From NCBI RefSeq assembly GCF_947179165.1, contig NC_077247.1, forward strand, positions 11,855,501 to 11,919,500: a stretch of DNA of 64,000 nucleotides, given 5' to 3'. Of this stretch, positions 12,143 to 24,539 are shown piece by piece. A model generated the notes under the pieces. It saw only the letters and a program-made list of their open reading frames with translations. It made no database searches and had not been told where the DNA came from. The stretch is from Solanum dulcamara. Its lineage: Eukaryota > Streptophyta > Magnoliopsida > Solanales > Solanaceae. The stretch's first letter is position 1. Each line of letters opens with the position of its first letter. Position numbers and translations under genes: made by a program.

Positions 12143-12250
12143 GGCCCATGATGTCCTTCATGGTCATCACTTGGTGCCAAAAATTGTAGATTTTAGTAAT
12201 CTTATATTTTGATCCTCGTTTTTTGACTTTTTAAATTCTGGGGTCTTACA
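12143..12250 (-). repeat. M2 3' LTR remnant
   Basis: The minus strand starts TGTAAGACCCCAGAATTT at 12250, after a purine-rich AAAAAGGAGA tract, as in M1. Homology ends at 12143, where the M-family scrap begins. Confidence 0.8.
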
Positions 12251-12499
12251 ACATCTCCTTTTTGGGAACATTAGTCCTTGAATGAGACTCAAGCTAGCAT
12301 GAATGGAATAGGAGAGGAACATAAAATCCCAACATGAATGCAAAATATCTCAAATGCAAAAAACATGAAATCTTTAATCTAAAGCAAAAACATGACTTTA
12401 AAACTCATTTCATGAATGTGAATGCATATGAAACCATGAGAACAACTGAAATACATGATTTGGGCTTGTTGGATCATGAAGGAATTAAATACCTCAACT

Positions 12500-12960
12500 A
12501 GGCACGAAAGGAAAAAGATGAGGATATTGGGACATCATGTCGGTTTCGGCCTCCCATATAGCACCCTTAACTTCTAGATTCCTCCATAACACTTTAACTG
12601 ATGCTATTTCTTTGTTTCTCAAATTTCTAAGTTGTTGATCTAAGATCTCAAATGAAACCTGTTCATAAGAAAGAATCTCTTAAATCTCAATGATTTTCAA
12701 TGGCACAATTGAGATAGGATTACCAACAAACTTCCTTTACAATGACATATGGAACACCGGATGCACTAATGCCAAATCTGAAGGCAAATCCAAATCATAA
12801 GCCACCTTACCAATACTCCTCAAAATCTAATATGGGCCAACATAGAAGGGACCTAACTTTTGTTTCTTACCAAAACACATCACACCCTTCATAGGTGAAA
12901 TTTTCAAGTAAACCCAATCATTAAACTAAAATTCAAGTTCCCTTCTCCTCACATCCGAAT
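12500..12960 (-). pseudogene. M2 integrase C-terminus and chromodomain
   Basis: The minus strand encodes WEAETDMMSQYPHLFPF at 12520-12575, preceded by broken VKVLWRN-like and KSYTDVRRRELEF-like segments and the GPY/F region near 12830-12870. It is colinear with M1 4122-4580 but with stops (for example the tail of the GKK..SP segment). The 250 bp between this and the 3' LTR is non-coding tail. Confidence 0.75.
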
Positions 12961-13830
12961 AAGTCTTTTGTCGGCTTTAAGCCATTTTCAATCTTTCTCT
13001 AATGAGTCTAACCTTATCCATAGCCTCAAATACTAACTCGGGCCCTATAAAAGCAATTTTACCTACCTCAAACCAACCGAAAGGGGATCTATACCACCTA
13101 CTATACATCGCTTCAAATGGAGTGATCTCAATGCTAGAGCGATAACTGTTATTATAACCAAACTCTATTAATAGCAATCATCCCAATTTCCTTTAAATGA
13201 TGTGCTCGGCCTGACCATCCATCTGTGGGTGAAAAGTTGTACTAAACTTCACTTGGGTACGAAGAACCTTTTGGAAAGATCTCCAAAACTGAGATGTGAA
13301 TTGAGTACCTCAATCCAGAATGATAGATACTGAACACCATGAAGCTTCACCAACTCTCAAATATACAATATTGCATAGTCCTTAGCTGAATATAAAGTCT
13401 TACTAGGAGAAAATGAACTAATTTAGTCATTCGGTCAACAATCAGACAAATGGAATTATGTTGCCTATGAGTACAAGGCAAACCTGTAACATAGATCATA
13501 TTCAAGGCTTCCCACTTCTAAGTAGGAATCTAAATGTCTTGAGCCAAACCTCTTGGTTTTTGTTGTTCAACTTTCACTTATTGACAATTAGGACCCTTGG
13601 CCATGAATTGTACAATATCCCTCTTCATGTCATTCGACCAATACATTTCCCTTAAATCACAATACATCTTAGAGGATCCGGGATAAATAGAATACCACAA
13701 ACTATAAGCTTCGGAAAATATCATTTCTATCAAGCCGTCAACATTCAAAACAAACAATCAACCTTGATATCTCAAAACACCATTTTCCCCTTGAGAAAAA
13801 GCCTCAATGGCTTTTTAGGCAACTGCTTTC
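12961..13830 (-). pseudogene. M2 integrase core, degenerate
   Basis: The open part 12977-13177 gives LIEFGYNNSYRSSIEITPFEA and WFEVGKIAFIGPELVFEAMD. About 30 codons upstream of this, at 13190-13200, a deletion relative to M1 removes the segment containing the final glutamate (M1 4800-4860). 13200-13760 keeps HHCC and core remnants. The enzyme is dead. Confidence 0.72.
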
Positions 13831-13839
13831 TTCAAATCA

Positions 13840-14480
13840 ACCAAAGCGGAATCGCTATCCTGCTTTTCCTTTACATCCTCCATAAGAGAATTTTTGGAAC
13901 CATTTTGCACAATAACACAACCAGCTTTGGAATCAACCAATCAAACAACTCTTTTCATCTTCAATATGAGAAACCGTGTTCATAGACAATCTACTAAGAG
14001 CATCAGCAACCATATTTTCCTTACCTGAATTGTATAACATACTCATTTTGTAATATTTCAATAGTTCAAGCAATTTCCTTTGTCAAAGGTTTAAGTCCTT
14101 TTGAGTGAGCACATATTGCGAACTCTTTTGATCGGTGAAAACATCCACACGGACACCATACAAGTAGTGTCTCCATAAATCAAATACCACCACCGCAAAC
14201 TCCAACTCATGAGTTGGGTAATTCTTCTCATGTACCATGAGTTGCCTCGAAGTATAAGCTATCACTTTGCTATTTTGCATTGGAACACAACCATGACCAA
14301 CTCATGAAGCATCACAATACACATAAAACCCATCAAAACCTTCTAGTAGAGTCAACACCAGAGCAGAGGTAAGTCTATTCTTCAACTCTTGGAAGCTTTT
14401 TGTCACATGCCTCGGACCATTGGAACTTCACCTTCTTTTGTGTCAAAGTTATCAAGGGGGATGAAATGGAAAAGAAACCT
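13840..14480 (-). pseudogene. M2 RNase H region
   Basis: The best open piece is 14083-14280, with [19 protein letters not shown], then [19 protein letters not shown] and [20 protein letters not shown]. Two codons (AL K/A in relatives) are missing in the glutamate helix. Upstream, YCDAS and LTLLEG-type segments are visible around 14290-14400. Downstream the VADALS-type tail is visible near 13990. Confidence 0.78.
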
Positions 14481-15434
14481 TCCACAAACCATCTATAATA
14501 ACTGGTAAGGCCAAGAAACTTTAAATGTCAGAAGGATTCAATGGTCTTGGCCAATTCTAAACTATCTTAATCTTCTTTTGATCGACCATGATTCTTTCTT
14601 CGAAAACATTGTGACCAAGCGATGCAACTAACATTAACTAAAAATCACATTTGCTAAACTTTTCATATAACTAACTGTCATTAAGAATTTGCAAAATAAT
14701 CCTCAAATGATCGGCATGCTCTTTCTTACTCCATGAGTAAATCAAAATATTAATAATAATGACAATCACAAACATATCCAAATATTGCTTAAACACCTTA
14801 CTCACCAAATCCATAAAAGCTGCAGGGGCATTTTTTAGTCAAAAAGACATAATCAAAAATTCAAAGTCACCATACCGAGTTCTGAAAGACATTTTTGAAA
14901 TGTCACATTCCCATACTCGGAGGAGATGATAACTCAATCAGAGGTTAAACTTTGAAAAATAGCTTTCTCCTTGAAGTTTATCGAACAAGTCATCAATCCT
15001 TGGAATGGAATACTTATTCTTAATTATAACCTTGTTCAACTGCCGATAATCAATACACATCCGAAGAGAATAATCTTTCTGACAAAGAGAACCGGAGCAC
15101 CCTCTAGAGAGATACTCAGTCTTATAAAACCCTTATCTAGCAAATCCGTTAACTTATCCTTTAACTCTTTTAATTATGCTAGAACCATACGGTAAGGAAG
15201 AATAGAGATAGGCAGCGTATCGGGTAGGAGGTCAATACCAAAGTCTATTTCCACCATGGGAGGAATACCCGGGAGATCTTCAGGGAAAATTTTCGAAAAT
15301 TCTTTTACAACTAAAACTGACTCAAAAGTAGGAGTCTCAGAGTTAATATCTCTAACCCAAACTAGATGGTAGATGCAACCTTTGGAAATCATTTTCCAAG
15401 CTTTAAGGCATGAGATGAATTGACCCTTAAACAC
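14481..15434 (-). pseudogene. M2 reverse transcriptase with destroyed YxDD box
   Basis: 15174-15434 carries the linker ([21 protein letters not shown], then PISILPYRMVLA). Unlike M1, this copy retains the segment after it (LKDL..DKGF and [13 protein letters not shown]), then [17 protein letters not shown] and [15 protein letters not shown]. The catalytic box that reads YIDD in M1 is IIIN here, inside FVIVIIINILIYS near 14740-14780, so both metal-binding aspartates are lost. Downstream are KLYEKFSKCDF and LGHNVF-like remnants. It is clearly inactive. Confidence 0.82.
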
Positions 15435-15539
15435 AGAATTACTACTTTTCCATTCTTGGATTGGCTCATTTGGAAACTAAAACTTAACCACTCAGGTTCA
15501 ACAATATATAAAGGCATAACATGCATGAATCCAATCCAT

Positions 15540-15830
15540 ACTGATAATAATATCAAAATCTGTCATATCAAGCTCTACTAGATCAATAGAAGTGACTTCA
15601 TGGAAAACTGAAATTGGATAATTTTATAGACTTTTTTTGCCATAACTGACTTACCTTGGGGGAATTTAAACGGAAAAAGGTTCTAGGAACACTTCGGGGC
15701 ACACATTAAACCTCATTAACACTTAAGGAGTAACAAAAGAAAATTTTGCACCCGGATCAAACAAGGCATAAGAATCATAGTGAAAGACCCATAACATACC
15801 AATAACAACATTGGTAGTGTCCTCCACCTC
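15540..15830 (-). pseudogene. M2 protease remnant
   Basis: On the minus strand around 15690-15800 the translation runs YALFDPGAKFSFVTP, keeping the D-P-G catalytic triplet of the family, followed by a broken MRFNVCPEVFLEPF segment. The frame differs from the neighbouring gag and RT blocks, showing indels on both sides. Confidence 0.65.
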
Positions 15831-16090
15831 TTACTTATAGTAAAGAGCATTGAACCGATTGTTACATTGACCACCCTTTGATTGAGCTTGGGAACCTTGT
15901 GGATATTGGCCTCCTTGAGCAATTTGGCCTTGAGAACAACCTTCTCTACCTTTTTTTGGCAGAATGAGGGCACTCGGATTGCCTATGGCCAATTTTGCCA
16001 CATCCATAGCAAGCAACCATTCCCATCAAAAATCTTTCTCCATGATTCTTCCCACATTTAGAACACTTGGGAAATGAAGTGTTATTAGAA
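15831..16090 (-). pseudogene. M2 Gag zinc knuckle and linker
   Basis: The minus-strand translation shows CSKCGKNHGE-like and then VACYGCGKIGHRQSECPHS, an intact C-x2-C-x4-H-x4-C, at about 15960-16060. It is followed by the Q/G-rich linker GCSQGQIAQGGQYPQGSQAQ. Frame changes separate it from the protease. Confidence 0.75.
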
Positions 16091-16968
16091 TTCACACCTA
16101 CTCCTTAGACCTTAGGGTATGGCACTTTATCCTTATCAAACTTCTTTCCGGAAACTTGGCCTTCTTGAGAACGTACACTACTACCACCGGACCTAGCATT
16201 TGAGAACCTACCTTCATACCGGACTCACTTAGAATCTCATCCTTATCTTATTAAGTTTATCTCCCTCAATGTATTCGACAAAAGTCATAAACCGAGATAT
16301 GTTAATTTCTTTAACAAGCATAGTAGTACGACATTTCTTAGGAACCAAGTTGGACATCCCCAATATGAATTGACTCATTGGGCATATAGATCGACAACTG
16401 ATGAAGGAGCATACTTGGATAGCTTAGTGAACTTGAGGGCATAGTCCCTCATACCCATATTGTCTTATTGCAGATTGATGAACTCTAACGCCTTGGCTTC
16501 CCTTAGCTCAAGAGGGAAAATGGGATCAAGAAAATGAAGTTTAAAGACTTTCCATTCAATAGGTCCTCCATCCACCTTCTCTATCTTCCATTGAGTATAC
16601 CAAACTTAAACAACACTTTTGATTTGGTAATCCACCAACTCTGTTTTCTCTTTCGAAGTCACCCCCATGATACTCACTATCTTGTATCCCTCATCGATAA
16701 ACTCTTAGGGATCCTCATCAACTTTCAAACCATAGAACTCTAGAGGGTTAGTTCTTGCAAAGTCTCTTACCCTAGATGCCGGAGTGGGAACATTAGGAGG
16801 CGCAATAACCCCTTGGTTGGCCAAAACATGGGCCAGCATAGTAATAGAGATATGGAACTCCATATTAGTTACTTGGTCGGGTAAGATGCCATTGTCTTGA
16901 GTGACCAGAGGAGCTTGGTCCTTATAAGCATTGATCCCTCTTTGTATAGGTATTCTTCTTGGAGGCAT
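16091..16968 (-). pseudogene. M2 Gag capsid region
   Basis: The start MPPRRIPIQ is at 16968 and the first 87 codons stay open (16705-16968), with [21 protein letters not shown] and [20 protein letters not shown], nearly the same as M1. Beyond a stop, WYTQWKIEKVDGG, SRYSSMRNQ-like and VPKKCRTTMLVKEINIS segments follow. The leader 16969-17169 is non-coding, as in M1. Confidence 0.8.
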
Positions 16969-17169
16969 TTCAAAAAATCACAAAGGACAATCATTAGGGA
17001 AAGAAAGTCTTAGAGTATACTCTATAGCACAACATAGACCATGAAAGAAGTGAGAATTTCCTTAAAGGCCTAATAGCCTTCTATCCATAGATGTGGCGCT
17101 CTTCACAATCATGAATAACAATCTACTTGATGATACATATTGGACTCTCTAGGACATCTTAAACCTTTT

Positions 17170-17182
17170 GCTCTAATACCAA
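17170..17182 (-). other. M2 primer-binding site
   Basis: TTGGTATTAGAGC on the minus strand, 3 bp from the LTR end at 17186, is the iMet-tRNA primer site with one C-to-T change. Confidence 0.82.
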
Positions 17183-17185
17183 GTT

Positions 17186-17811
17186 TGTGATGACTCAACT
17201 TAGGGCCTAATCGTAACACAATTATCAAATCCCCAAAGGGCTCTAACTAAGACTCTTGACATATCGTAAGTATACATAAGGTAAAGTGAATTCATAAATA
17301 ACATAAGAGGAGTCTAAATCATGATCATAAAGAGTATAGGAATTAAAAACATAGACTCTAAAACATATATCCAATGATTGCCTCTAATAATCAAGAAGGG
17401 CGGGGACTAAGACATGTCCCTAGCTCACCCTTAACAAAAATATAAAGAAAGTGTTAAAAAGGAAACAACTCATAATTCACCCTCGATGGATGAGGACTCA
17501 CTAAGACTTCACCGGATGAAAGCTCTAGTAGCCATGTATGGGAATACGATCCTCAACCCCTATATTATGAGATAATATAGGCAAAAATATGTGTTACTAC
17601 TTTTGAATCTACCAAGTATGAGGGATGACATGCAATATAAATCATAAGATGTAATGATCAGTCAATCTACATGATAAGAAGGATAAGTAAACTCATGAGA
17701 AAACCATAATGATCAAAGCATTTAAAAGGTATATTTGAAATCATGAAGAAAATTAGAGAACATACATATGTTGGATAGAACCATTACCGACAATAAGACT
17801 ATTCAGAGCTA
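17186..17811 (-). repeat. M2 5' LTR remnant (3' portion only)
   Basis: It is colinear with 8829-9450 and 983-1600. Homology ends after the word GAGCTA at 17811, where gag of element P begins. Over 2 kb of this LTR, including its promoter, is missing. Confidence 0.83.
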
Positions 17812-18912
17812 GAGATCGGACACCTCAGCCAAAAGAACCATTCTAAAACCCACCTCATCTCCGACTCGACCAGCACTAGAGCTATCCTGATGGTATTGGT
17901 CACCCCCTGAAGTATAAAGTGAGTCTAGAATGGGCCCTTGGACTGGCCCTACAGGAATTTCTAGCGATATCTATCATAGGACTCCCTGGGCCTAAAATAG
18001 CACCCACCCTATTTATCCCCCTACCTAGCTCTTTTATCACGGCACCCTTGGGCCTCACGACATAGTTGCTCTAGTGTGTGAGCATGGTCTACCACATCCA
18101 GAAATGAGTGGCCCATTGATACTAATGACTGAGTCTCAATCTATAGCTAAAGTCCCAAACCCAATACCAAGCAACGAACTTTCTCCTCCTCAATAGGTAA
18201 GATCATAGTAATATGCCTGAAGAGCTTGTGGAATTGGGCCTCATACTCTGATATGGTTATGGAGCCCTACTCCAACCTCGTGAACATATCTCTTAGCTGA
18301 TCTCTGATGCTCTTAGGGATAAATTGAGCAAAGAAGGCTTCAGAAAACTCAACCTATGATACTGCGGAGACCTAACTGGCCTTCTTTCTAAATATGAATG
18401 CCATTCTGACCAAGAAGGATCATCTAGATGATAAGCAGTAAAGTCAGCCACCCTCGACTCCACTAAACATAAAGTTTGCATCTACTCGTGGCAAGTAAGT
18501 AGAAACTCATGGGCGTCATCACCCACATCGCTAGAAAACCTCTACGCTGATAGTCAAAGGACCACCCTAAGCATCTTCTACTCCTGAAGTGGCATGAATC
18601 CCTCTAAATCATCAGGCTGAGCAAAAGATATCGATGGCTACTGAACAACTATTGCCTCTAGCATAGGCTAGCCCTTCGGTACTAGAGCAGCTAGAACTGG
18701 GGCCTGCTACATACCCCCAATAATAGCTAATATCTGGACGAACATCACCTGTAGGTCTAGAGCTGCAACTATATCTGGTTATGACTGGGCTGGTCCCGGA
18801 CCTATATATTGATAATGAACTGGAGCTAATGGTGGCTCTACCTCCAGCTAAAACTGTAGCCCTAGCAAGACCTCAATGTCGGCCCCAACCCCTAGCATAC
18901 ATACAAGCCATC
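17812..18912 (-). pseudogene. Element P Gag, truncated
   Basis: The minus-strand translation runs from MARMYARG-like near 18905 through a P/A-rich region, DDAHEFLLTCHE, LVESRVADFTAYHLDD (18293-18481), FSEAFFAQFIPKSIRDQLRDMF, SITISEYEAQFHKLFRH and VVDHAHTLEQLCREAQG, a plant gypsy gag domain distinct from that of M1 and M2. There are several stops, mostly TAG, and small frameshifts. It ends at 17812 before any zinc knuckle, where the M2 LTR begins. The 190-bp leader lies between it and the primer site. Confidence 0.8.
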
Positions 18913-19099
18913 TTGTAAAAGAGTGGAACAAGTGAGATTTTCATAAATGGATAAGACACACTGCATGTCAGTCATAAAAAAGAGACAAGTTCCTAAAGAC
19001 ATATTGTGGCCTCTTGAAGATAAGTCACGGACGTCTCAGCATCAATCCGCAGGAATCTACTAGATGTTAGCTTTGTTTAAGAGAGACCGATGAACCTGG

Positions 19100-19112
19100 G
19101 CTTTGATACCAA
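19100..19112 (-). other. Element P primer-binding site
   Basis: TTGGTATCAAAGC on the minus strand, 2 bp from the LTR end at 19115, is identical to the M1 primer site. Confidence 0.85.
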
Positions 19113-19412
19113 CTTTTCATAACCTAATTTATCAGGTCATGATGGTGTCTACTATGACCCACTAGTAGGCAAGCCGACCTATATTGCAGAATTGTGAGTA
19201 ATGGGATGTTAGGGTAAAAAACAAATTATTCAATCTAAAAATAGTAATGAAATATCAGGAACACAAATGAACAGGAAGAAGCAAAAAAGAATATATACAA
19301 ACCAAAAGATCCTCCCAAAACCTGAAAGTCACATGTACAAAGCTACTACAAAAAGAGTACAAGTCCCAAAATTGGAGCACAGAAACAAGACTGTCTCAAA
19401 GAGAGAAAGAAA

Positions 19413-19415
<3 letters not shown>

Positions 19416-19486
<71 letters not shown>

Positions 19487-19487
19487 G
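19416..19487. repeat. (AT)n-(GATA)n compound microsatellite in the P LTR
   Basis: About 19 AT units run straight into about 8 GATA units. The related LTRs C and D lack it at the same place, so it arose after this copy inserted. Confidence 0.95.
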
Positions 19488-19919
19488 TAAATCCAGAACG
19501 CTGTGTGCTCACCTTCACTTCTGGTCAAGACCACAGCTAGCTCGAGATCAATGCTAATAGCTAGTACTTAGACTTGCATCACGAACATAGATGCAATGTG
19601 TAGTATGGGTACCAAAACAATAGGTACCTAGTAGGCATCATAGACTGACTAAGAAAGATAAGCAATAGTAAACTAAAATGTGAGAAATTAATCACAACTA
19701 AAGATAAAACAAGAAATCAAGGTAGATAGGTACACGAGCGTACTCAATGCACAAAGAGGAAGAGAGAAACTAACTAAATCCATTGGGCACCCATAAACCT
19801 AATGGGTACACTCATTTACAAGTCTACAAGTAACAACCTGAATGGACTCTTATAAGTCCGACAGTAAAAAAGATAGTTGAAGTAAAATGAGAGGATCCGA
19901 TGGAGTTCCAATAATGCCA

Positions 19920-20250
19920 AAACTTTCTACTGACTTGAATCGAACAATTCTATAAGCTTGAGGCTTTAACCAAAGCTGAACATAGTTAAGGACTTAAATC
20001 GAAGAGTCATAAAAGGATCAGGGACTTCAACTAAGGTATGGATAATTGTGGACTTGAACCACGTGTAAGAAATACCAATAAGTTGAACCAAGGTGATAGA
20101 TAATCATTGTCTTGAACCACATGTAAGAGAGAGACCAAGGACTTGAACCAAGGTAATGGTAACTAAGGACTCGAACTAAAGCTAGTAAGTAGAAATAGAC
20201 TTGAACCAAGACTAATAACGGCAGTGGACTTGAACCACGACAAAGTAAGT
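19920..20250 (-). repeat. Degenerate 26-34-bp tandem repeats in the P LTR
   Basis: About ten units contain the plus-strand word GACTTGAACCAAGGTAA or a variant, starting near 19932, 19990, 20020, 20049, 20083, 20109, 20139, 20167, 20198 and 20226. Further isolated units lie at 20783 and 20850. The array is inside the LTR. Related LTRs C (36840-37110) and D (47330-47530) carry different short repeats at the equivalent place, so this LTR region appears prone to repeat turnover. Confidence 0.85.
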
Positions 20251-23123
20251 GCATCAATTTCTTAGTGTATGCCAACTCAGGTGAAATGACCCAACTACCC
20301 CCATATTTGAATACAATATCAACTTCATCAATCATCCTACAAAAATACATGAAAGAATCAGTAAATTCAAAATAAAATCAGAGGGACCACATTAAACCAA
20401 ACACATTAAAATCTACAAAAATATAATAAAGTAAAAAAAAAATCAGCTCGAGACCACCAAAAGAAAACAAAACAAAGCCTGCAAAGCATAAAAAAGCACA
20501 TCCTTTAACATTAAATAATAGATTTCATGTGACTTCATAAGCTTAGCCCAAAATATTGGACATGGTGAGAAGCTACAACATCTAATGCTCAAAATGAGGG
20601 ATAATTTTTGGAATTTACACCTAACTTAGTGTCATGAAATGATCCAACTTGAGTTTAAAATTTTGACTTTGAAGACCCACGTTAGAACGAGAACTGGAGT
20701 ATGTCATGATTCTCATCAAGTGGTCACCAATAGAAAATACGAGTTGGAATCTCAAGAAAAAAGGGTTGTACTTGATATTGATGACTTGAACCGAGGCAAT
20801 AATACTAAGGCAAGGTCTTAAACCCCACTCGGTGGAATGGATTGGGGACTTAAACCATGAATAAAGGCGAATTGGTCAGAATCAGGATCAACGACCAACC
20901 GAGCATCACATGGAATACCCTTAATGTGAGTGCCATCAATAAATCACTCCAACCCAAATCTCATCCGACCAAAATCGACGAATAGACTTCTAGACCCAAG
21001 GATCCAGTGATAAGGAATTGATAGAAAAAAGGACATTATTAGATGCAATTCTGCTATATAAGTCTACTGGAAGCTAAGCTGTCCGAAACAACATCAAAGA
21101 AGTTTCAAAGCCCGACGGCACCAAAATCACTAATTCTATGGTAGTCACTAGTCTAAGCCTAGTCTAAGGCCAAACATTCTTCCAAAGACATAAACCAAAG
21201 GCACATCACACACACCATAAGGTATGGACGATCAATAATAATATGAGATGTACTTTAGTAGCTCAAATTTCCTGAAAATAGAGCCTACAACATGAATTCT
21301 AGAAACTTAGCATGCTCGACACCCAAACAGCCTCGAACTCATAAAAATCAGCATACAATTTCCCTATCATGCTCAGTCTAAGGAGGGGGAAATTATAGCC
21401 TACCGCAGGCCAACTACGCAAGCTCCAACTCAAGAAACCTGAGTTTTTCCTTTCTGAACGGCCTTGGAACGCTTCCACAATGTGAAAAATAGAATTACAA
21501 CATTAACACGATCGTTTAGACACTAAAATCAATTTCATATATGGACCAATTTCGAGGCCCAAAATGAAAATTGTGGGACCCACATCTAAAATTTTAAAAG
21601 TCATGTAAAAAGGATTCTGAATTTTAAGCTTAAGACCTTAAATGGGACTGCAGCTTTGAACAACAAACTAACCAAAACTTGATGGACAAAACTAAATACA
21701 CCACGACGTTTCTTGTGGAAAATCCCATAATATGGACTCTTGAATCTCAAAAAATGGACCAAGATCAAAATTAACTAAGATTCCACTCCGAAAATGGTAC
21801 AACACAGTAGCTAAGACATCAAATTTACCTCCAACGAAGTCTCCAATGCACTCCCCAATCTCACCAACTCGTTTCCCTTAAAATTCTCTTAAAGTTAGAC
21901 CCTTGAATCGACAAATTTGAGCTCAAATTGAGAGAGATATGACAAAATGAACATACAAGTTCATAGTTGTTAGCATCTGGTCTTTTAATAAAGACTAGAC
22001 CGAATTGCTCATCGCGATCGCGGAGCACAACGTAGTTGTCCTCATTATGACAAACTACAATGGGAAGGACGCTCTCAAATGTGAAGGAAAAGGGAGGCCT
22101 GCACCAACATCAGCTGTAACAGCTGATTTGCAAACTCTAAAAACTCTGTTGGTGTGCTCGAAATTCATTCGGAATTCCGTGCGTGCAAATAAACTATTCT
22201 ACCTCATCAAATTCGATATTTTAAACTCAGTGGCATATTCAAAGTTCCCATATGAGGTCATTTTAATAAAAAGTGGGTCCCACACTCAAGTGGCATTTTG
22301 AGCTTAATTCTTCAATGGGCCTCGAAATTAGACCGGAAGCCTCAGAAAGTGAACGAAAGGTCATTCTAGACCATACTCGATATTCAGGAACAAACCGTGC
22401 TGTCATAACTCAATCCGAGTGTGTTTTCTAAGAAAGTTGACCAAAGTCAATAATAGGCAAAATTTCAAGGGCTAAAGTACCAAATGTCCCAAAACTCATA
22501 CTGATCTCCTCGATACTCGTGCCGACCATGCTACTATTCCAATTTATTCCATTCCAAAGCTCATGGAACCGTCAAAATTCCATTTTAAGGTTGCTTACGT
22601 GATGTAATAACCGAAATTAAAAGCTCCAAAATAGTAAAACTAGCCTAATACACAGAAAAAAGATCAGGTGATGGAACAGTCGGTGTCAGCAAGTCATAAA
22701 TGACTTGGGGTTGCAACAGGAACGTTCTAACCGAAGAAATGAATGCTTTGTTTTCAAAATGACCTTAAAGGTCATTACTTCTAATTGAGGTTTCTCCCTT
22801 AGAGTTAGTATACATTAAATGAGATTCTACTTTAGTATTTTTGGTTTTGCAAAATCTTCTAAATTTTATTCTAATCATGTGTATTCTTTTAGATTTATTT
22901 TGATAAGTTTTATGAGTTTAGTCCCTTTGTTTTTCATTACCTCTACTACATTATCTACCCTAATTTAAAATTTTATTTTGCTATTAGTTGTCATTTTTTC
23001 TATAAATCCTATGCATATTAATAAATTATTTTCCATTTATGATTTCCGCATATCCTTTAGTGTGTATTTCTATTTTAATACTTTTTCCAAACTCTGCTAG
23101 ATTTATTATGAAGTCTAGCTTAT

Positions 23124-23642
23124 TTAAAATATTCCTCCATTATTAGTCATGTCTACTTCTATTAAACCTATTATAGATTTTTTTTGATCTGACCATCTAT
23201 CATTGTATACTACAAAAAGTACTTTAGTACCTAAATTCTTTCTTGTTAACCCTTTTAATCCAATTACTATTAATCCCATATGCATTAAAGCTTTTCTATA
23301 GTTTTTTATTTGTCTTACTGATTCTGGGTTAATTAAGTTTAGCGTAGCTACTTTATTTCCTATTGCCGATAAGTGTTCTTCTCTATAGTGTTTATATAGT
23401 TGAGAGTTGTTTGAAAAACATCCCACATTATATAATCTTTTTGGGTTCAGTAATCTCAATTGATTTTGTTGAAAATTTTGTATATGTTTATCTATATCTA
23501 TTACTTCATCTAATTGTTGATTTTCTTCTTGTTGTTTTCTAGTCATAATTCTAGCTAACATGTTATTACCTATTCTATTTTCTGAAAAATTTACTTGTGG
23601 TCTTTCCTTGTTTATTCTTGTTCTACCTGGAAAAAAGTCCAT
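23124..23642 (-). pseudogene. Caulimovirid movement-protein-like frame, truncated
   Basis: The frame is open for 172 codons. Residues 66-100 (NPKRLYNVGC through the HYREEH segment) and 118-165 (a hydrophobic strand, a G-L-K-G turn, a T-R-K segment, then D-R-W and a V-D-M strand) match the layout of the 30K-type movement domain at the N-terminal side of badnavirus-like polyproteins. That protein family carries virus between plant cells through plasmodesmata. Similarity appears to continue past the stop at 23124 to near 23000, so the stop is a lesion. About 60 residues upstream are low-complexity and charged. It is not expressed as a complete protein here. Confidence 0.68.
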
Positions 23643-24539
23643 TGGTGAGGTTTTCTAGTTATCTTTGGTCTCTCTTTATATGGGGCTATTTCTATCTTTT
23701 TTAACTAGTCGATTAGTTCATCTACTTCAGTATTCCTTGGGTGTTCAATTATATTTGTCTTTTCTTGTATAATTTTATCTATTTTTATATTTAATTCTAA
23801 CAGTAGTGCTATTATAGTATTATTTTGTTTAATGATAACTTGATCTGACTTACTTTGGGGCAAATAATTTGAGAATCCTTGTGAATCAGCCTAGAGTTTA
23901 GTTGTAAAATACAAAGCTCTTTCATAAATTGGGTCTAAATCTTTTGCATAAATTGGGTCTAAACCATTTGAGAAAGAGAGATTTTTTCAGGTTTTTCTAT
24001 TATCTTTTTTAATACATTAATCTGGATAGTTACTGCTTCTACTTTTCCTGTTATTTTTGTTATTAATTGAAATGTTTTAGTCTCTAATTCTTTAGATTTA
24101 TCTATTACTGTCTTAATCAATTTCTCTATTTCGATCTTAGTAGGTATATTTTCTAGATTAAAGATAGTTTAGATATTGAATCTTTCTATCTATTTCCAAT
24201 TCTTGTGACTTTAAGACATCAAAATTTTGTTCTAGTCTTTCTAATATCTTTTTCTGTTTATTCTGAGTTGTCTCTATTAAATCTATTATTCTTATTATAT
24301 TTTTATCATTTTCTTGAATTTTTTCTACTGAAATTTATTAATAGGTCTATTAATGTATTGTATTGTTTGTCTTCAGAATGTAACACATGTTCTCCTCGGC
24401 TAAAATTATACCCTTATAATTATATTTTTTTAATACTCTGTATTCCTTTTCAGGGTGGATTCTTAAGTCTAAATATTCCAAGTGTTTTAATGGATCTATT
24501 GTTGCTAGCTTTATCCTAGAGGAATTGTTATCTTACAAC

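Larger units (their letters stand above)
12143..17811 (-). mobile_element. Element M2: second M-family retrotransposon, both LTRs truncated
   Basis: M2 has the same order as M1 on the minus strand: 5' LTR remnant 17186-17811, primer site, gag, protease, RT, RNase H, integrase, chromodomain, 3' LTR remnant 12143-12250. Sequence similarity to M1 runs throughout, including the leader and the 3' non-coding tail. Only about 108 bp of the 3' LTR and 626 bp of the 5' LTR remain. Stops and frameshifts are denser than in M1. Confidence 0.87.
19115..22779 (-). repeat. Element P 5' LTR, complete
   Basis: This 3,665-bp LTR starts AGTAATGACCTTTAAGGTC at 22779 on the minus strand (family consensus TGTAATGACC) and ends GGTTATGAAAA at 19115 (consensus ending GTTGTGACA). 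It defines the family also present as B, C, D and E. Near its middle (about 22005-22100) is a GC-rich stretch (CGCGATCGCGG) typical of this LTR family. It also holds an AT/GATA microsatellite and an array of about 30-bp repeats. It abuts endogenous viral sequence at 22780. Confidence 0.85.

Noticed and set aside
19416..19487. Promoter or matrix-attachment role for the AT/GATA tract
   Set aside because: It is a copy-specific microsatellite absent from sister LTRs; no further evidence.
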